Assembly: GCA_018894105.1 (NCBI GenBank)
Contig: CM032128.1
Span: 11,203,001-11,267,000, forward strand
Direction: 5' to 3'
Source: Jacaranda mimosifolia
Taxonomy: Eukaryota > Streptophyta > Magnoliopsida > Lamiales > Bignoniaceae
Length of the DNA stretch: 64,000 nt
A program made the translations under genes and the position numbers. This document shows, piece by piece, positions 60,329-64,000 of the stretch. Below the pieces are notes generated by a model. The model had not been told where the DNA came from and did not search any database. It was given only the letters and a program-made list of their open reading frames with translations. The stretch's first letter is position 1. Every line of letters starts with the position of its first letter.

Positions 60329-62240
60329 GCCATATTCCATAAGATCATCTCTGTGTTTCAATGTCTACTGCAAATTGTCCCCCATGCATATCCCTAACTT
60401 CAAATTTTGATCCCCCAGCATAAGATGAGATGCAATACCTACTGTCAATTCTTAATTTTTTCAAGAATTTTTGCACCTTGGGACAAAGAACTCCGTCCCA
60501 TTTCTCAGCAACCTCTCTCCACCTTTTCAGTATATTTTCTAAGTACATTCTAACCCTTTCAAGCATATTAAGTAATATCCTGTTCCTAGCTTCAAGATGA
60601 GTTGAATTGAAGCTCTCACATAAGTTGTTCAAAAGAATATCACACTTAGGATAAGTTCTAAAATGAGACCTAGACCAATGCTTTGGTTGAACTCAGAAAC
60701 CCATTGGTATCAGCCTCATTGAACTCTTTTTAGGGACTTCGTCTGAAACTTAAACTAATAAACAGTATATGCTTTGGCAAGGTTCCATAACATATTCTTC
60801 AATGCTAGACTAATGTGAACTTTCTTAAAATTACTATACATGTGCCTAAAATAAATTCTATGTTCCAATTCTGGCACTAACTCATACAATGCAGCAACCA
60901 TGACTGACCTTTTGTCTATCTAAAATGAAGGTCCACTTTTGTTGATAATAAATTCCAAAGTCTATCCCAACAACAGTAAGCAACACTCCCTTATGTGGCC
61001 TTTTTATGATACCTATCACGCCCAACTACATGTTTGCACCAATCAATAAAGCCTACTTTACATGCCTTTAGACAAATGTACAACCTAAAAAATCTTTCCT
61101 CTCCAGTCTCATCATCCACACAAGTTTTCAGAGCTACAGTTGAACCAGGGTTACTAACCTATAGTTCTTCATAATAATCATACATTCTATTGTATTGATC
61201 CCTACACTTACCATAAAGCATGTCATTCACTTTGTTCCTAGTTCTATAAAATCGAGATTTGCTTACTTCAACATTAAGATTATTATGGCCTTTTTCTTGA
61301 AAATCTCTTAATTTCCACCTATTGTGTAATCTCCAATCATTTAAATACTTATTGCTAAGCATTTTTCAAATGACAAGTCTATGTTTGCTCAAAGTTCTCC
61401 CAAACTATGTGAATTATTTAATGTTTTCACTTGAAAATTAGTTGAGTTTCTCATCTTAGAAGCAAGCACAACCCAAGGACAATTATTAGCAATGCATTTT
61501 GCCCAAACTCTCAGTTTGTCATTTTTGTTGACTTTATGTTCCTTTGCCAAGTTATGACATGAGCTCTCACAGCCTCTTTAAATTCTACCGCATCAGTGAA
61601 CATTATCCCAATTCTAAACTAAGGATCTACCATGTTAGTTTAAGGGCTAAACCTAGAATATGAGACATCCTCATTGTCTTCTTCTTGGTTTTGTATGCTT
61701 TTTAAGTCCTCGGACAAAAAATTATCTTAATCTTCGCTAACATTATATCTCTTTCTATAAATGATTAATCATTTTGTTGTCCTAAACTCCTATTCTCAAT
61801 CAAAGAATCAACATTCTTATCATACAAAATGTCATCATCTTTATTCAAGTCATAATCACTATCTTAGAAGCTATTATCCATATCTCCCTCTATTTATTTT
61901 GTTCTATCCCACGAGCTTCATTATACAATCGAGAGTAACAAATTTTTGTTCGATATACCTTAATTTCCCTAGTATATAGTGCGAGCTCTACCATTCTACT
62001 AACATCCTACTCAGTTAAAACAAAACCAATCCATTCTTAATAGTACTTTTAGGTTCTAAACAACAAAAACCTAAATGCTCCTATACCCAAGCATTTTCCT
62101 AATAGAAACTAGGGCTTTTAAGCACATGTCACAAGCAGCACAGTGGTCAATATAGTCTGACTCACCTCCCCCCATGTATCTTTCTTCAATCTTATTAATG
62201 AATTCCCCTTCATGGACTTTTAATGTGAAAGAATCTATTT
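60329..62240 (-). pseudogene. MULE transposase, N-terminal and catalytic part
   Basis: The minus-strand frame starts near 62240 with FTLKVHEGEFINKIEERYMGG, the N-terminal segment typical of plant MuDR proteins. An acidic stretch DYDLNKDDDILYDKNV follows (about 61870-61800), then MFTDAVEFKEAVRAH (MuDR DNA-binding domain, about 61610-61560, after a frameshift), then LYGKCRDQYNRMYDYYEEL (61230-61159). A damaged catalytic region follows, then NNLCESFNSTHLEARNRILLNMLERVR (60630-60540). It ends in the SWIM finger. There both Cys of the CxC pair are lost (TGA at 60345-60347, then Tyr) just before the CACTA element splits the motif at WQ. The rest is at 46493-45430. Confidence 0.87.
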
Positions 62241-62939
62241 ATGTGCCTGTAGTATAAAGCACAATGCAAAAGCGTATTTAAGACTATATAAAGGAATAAA
62301 AATGAAAACATATGGACCCTAATATATTCCACAATACAGTTTGTTAAATAAAATAAGCTCTATGGGGCCTTAATGTCTGCAATTACAGAAGCACAACAAC
62401 CAGAAATAAACTAAACTTTTATAGACAATATCCAAACTTATATACCAAACCTATAATTTCAAACAAAATACATTCTATAGGACCTATTGTCTGCAACTAC
62501 AAAAAGCATAATAAAGAGCCTAGTCCACTATGCATGCATAAATTAACAAAAATGGTAGAATGCCCATTGACCAAAAATAAACAATACACACTAAGCAACA
62601 GTAAGCAATACACCATATCTAGAAAATGACATTAAAAAAAAAAACATTTCAGAATCACATGGGATCTTCATTTTTAATATGAAAGTAGTTAATGTGTTAT
62701 CATATGTGGGATTTGCTTTGAAATCTTTGATGTCCTGAAGCAGCATTGTCGAGTTCACGACTTCTTCAACTCCGTGCTCTAGATTTGAACATTTTTTGGA
62801 TTTGATTGTTCAATCACAAGTGAAAAGAAAAGCCCTAACCTTATTCCATTTTCCCCTGTTTTGATTTCTCTAAGTGTTCAAAGCTGGGGTGAAGAATTTG
62901 GATAATTTCTCTAATTTTTATCCCAATATTTTAAGAAAT

Positions 62940-63140
62940 AAGATAATGACAATTTTGCCCTTTAAAAAAAGCATGTGCACAACATGTGGACAATTTTTCG
63001 GCCAAAAACTGCCAAAATATGATTTTGGGAACTAAAATGAAATGGTATATCAACTTCAAGGACTAAAAAATGAAGTTTTAAAGATTGAGGACTAAAGTGA
63101 TTCTAAAATGAAACTTTAGGGACTAATTATGTGATTTACT
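62940..63140. repeat. MULE right terminal inverted repeat
   Basis: It is complementary to 43805-44000 over about 200 bp with moderate divergence. The transposase start near 62240 lies about 700 bp inside, so this end is upstream of the gene and may hold its promoter. Confidence 0.85.
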
Positions 63141-64000
63141 TTAATTTTTTTGAATTATTTCAAAGTTAAATAAAAGGTAAAATTACTACGAAAAAATAAA
63201 ATTAATTTCTAAGGTAAAATAACATTTATGGCATACTTATAATATGAAAAAAAAATCAAATTGAAAGTACAGGGCTTGATAATATGAAAATTAAGATCTT
63301 AAGGGTAAAAAAGCAAAAAAGCAAATAAAAGGCTAATTAATTAAATAAATAGAGACTAGTGAGCGCAATAAATTAAGCTCATCAAGATGAACACCTCAAC
63401 CCCAATTGGACAAAAGCCCACCAAGGCCTCATCAATATAAACATATATCAAAGTCAAAAAGGCCCTTAAGCGATCATTTGCAAACTTGAATTCTAACTCT
63501 ATGCAAGTTCATTTTAGGAGCAAAAGTCCAACTCAACTTGTTGATTTCTATGAAGGATCCCAACTATATTTTTGTGAAGCATCAGTATGGTTTGAGACTT
63601 CATTTAAAGTAGTTAAATACTATATAAAGATTAAAAAGAAGCCTTCTTTAACAATATTCAATGGAATAAAATTGTTTTACAAAATTATCCTAAATGGGGC
63701 ATTACTCTAAAATTATTACCTGTTCAGAGAGATTGACTCTTCTTGAGAGTTCTTCCACTATGAGAAATTTTACAAATAATTTCTTGTGTCCCATTTCTCT
63801 TCGAGACTTGGTATTTATAGATCTTTTGTCTTGATGAGCCTAGGCCTATTATGATTTATTTTGCCCTTCTTTAATGGGCTTGGCTTGTCCTTTAGCTCTC
63901 TGGCCAATTTACTCATTTAATTTATTTAAAGGTCTATTTGCCATTCTTAGTTAATTTATCAAATTGTCCTTGTGTCCAATTTTAGTCACATGATCAAGCC
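63141..64000. other. Unassigned edge region with a minus-strand TATA-like site
   Basis: No recognisable gene. On the minus strand TATAAATACC at 63811-63820 is followed by a stretch resembling the transcribed start of plant LTRs (CTCGAAGAG, then TCTCTCTGAACAGG). The 74-codon ORF at 63486-63710 (plus) has no recognisable family. It could be part of another LTR retrotransposon extending right, but no LTR end was found. Confidence 0.35.

Larger units (their letters stand above)
43805..63140 (-). mobile_element. MuDR-type MULE, about 5.5 kb without its 13.8 kb CACTA insertion
   Basis: Inverted repeats of about 200 bp bound the region. The left begins GGGCAAATCACATAAC at 43805. The right, reverse complemented, begins GTAAATCACATAATTAGTCC near 63139. 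Both continue with matching blocks such as GAATCACTTTAGTC. Between them a minus-strand transposase gene can be followed from about 62240 to about 45430 with the CACTA element removed. I could not identify a convincing 9-bp target duplication, so the exact ends carry an uncertainty of a few bases. Confidence 0.85.

Overview
The window is a block of transposable elements from a flowering-plant nuclear genome. It contains relics of six plant superfamilies: Ty1/copia, Ty3/gypsy, MULE, CACTA, hAT and PIF/Harbinger. The background is AT-rich and coding remnants are broken by stops and frameshifts. I found no intact host gene, no tRNA or rRNA gene and no CRISPR array. Species and monocot/dicot affiliation cannot be read from the sequence.

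Left third (1-20146). A minus-strand copia element (Copia-A) enters from the left edge and ends at 17814. A plus-strand copy of the same family (Copia-B, 3332-13445, LTRs of about 2.2 kb) sits inside its untranslated leader. A 1.68 kb non-autonomous Mutator-like element (14521-16202, perfect 9-bp target duplication) sits inside its 5' LTR. Immediately right of Copia-A is the C-terminal end of a PIF/Harbinger transposase (17815-18083), then decayed sequence and a pyrimidine-rich tract.

Middle third (20152-41270). One minus-strand gypsy element (Gypsy-M) with perfect GTACA target duplications has two long LTRs, a tRNA-Met type primer site and a polypurine tract, but no recognisable gag-pol. Its 3' LTR carries a third copia element (Copia-C, 23482-30074, TSD AATTC). 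Its 5' LTR carries a 3.6 kb hAT derivative (36914-40528, TSD GTGCCACC) that itself holds a foldback pair. Its interior carries an 807 bp hAT MITE. The undisturbed LTR serves as the empty-site control for each LTR insertion.

Right third (41276-64000). After a copia LTR fragment and anonymous DNA comes an old MuDR-type MULE (about 43805-63140) with TIRs of about 200 bp. Its minus-strand transposase gene is split in the SWIM zinc-finger region by a 13.8 kb CACTA element (46497-60325, TSD ATT). The CACTA element has no visible transposase. It carries subterminal GTAACGAA-type repeats, a GC-rich array with a period of about 110-146 bp that is hit by an 805 bp hAT MITE, and a direct duplication of about 3.1 kb. 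One copy of the duplication contains a 2.8 kb solo LTR (53779-56593, TSD CAACC). The last 0.9 kb resembles a promoter region on the minus strand but is unassigned.

Target duplications and interrupted reading frames give a relative order. MULE came before CACTA, and CACTA and its internal duplication came before the solo LTR. Copia-A came before Copia-B and the small MULE. Gypsy-M came before Copia-C and the hAT insertions. All coding remnants appear to be pseudogenes.
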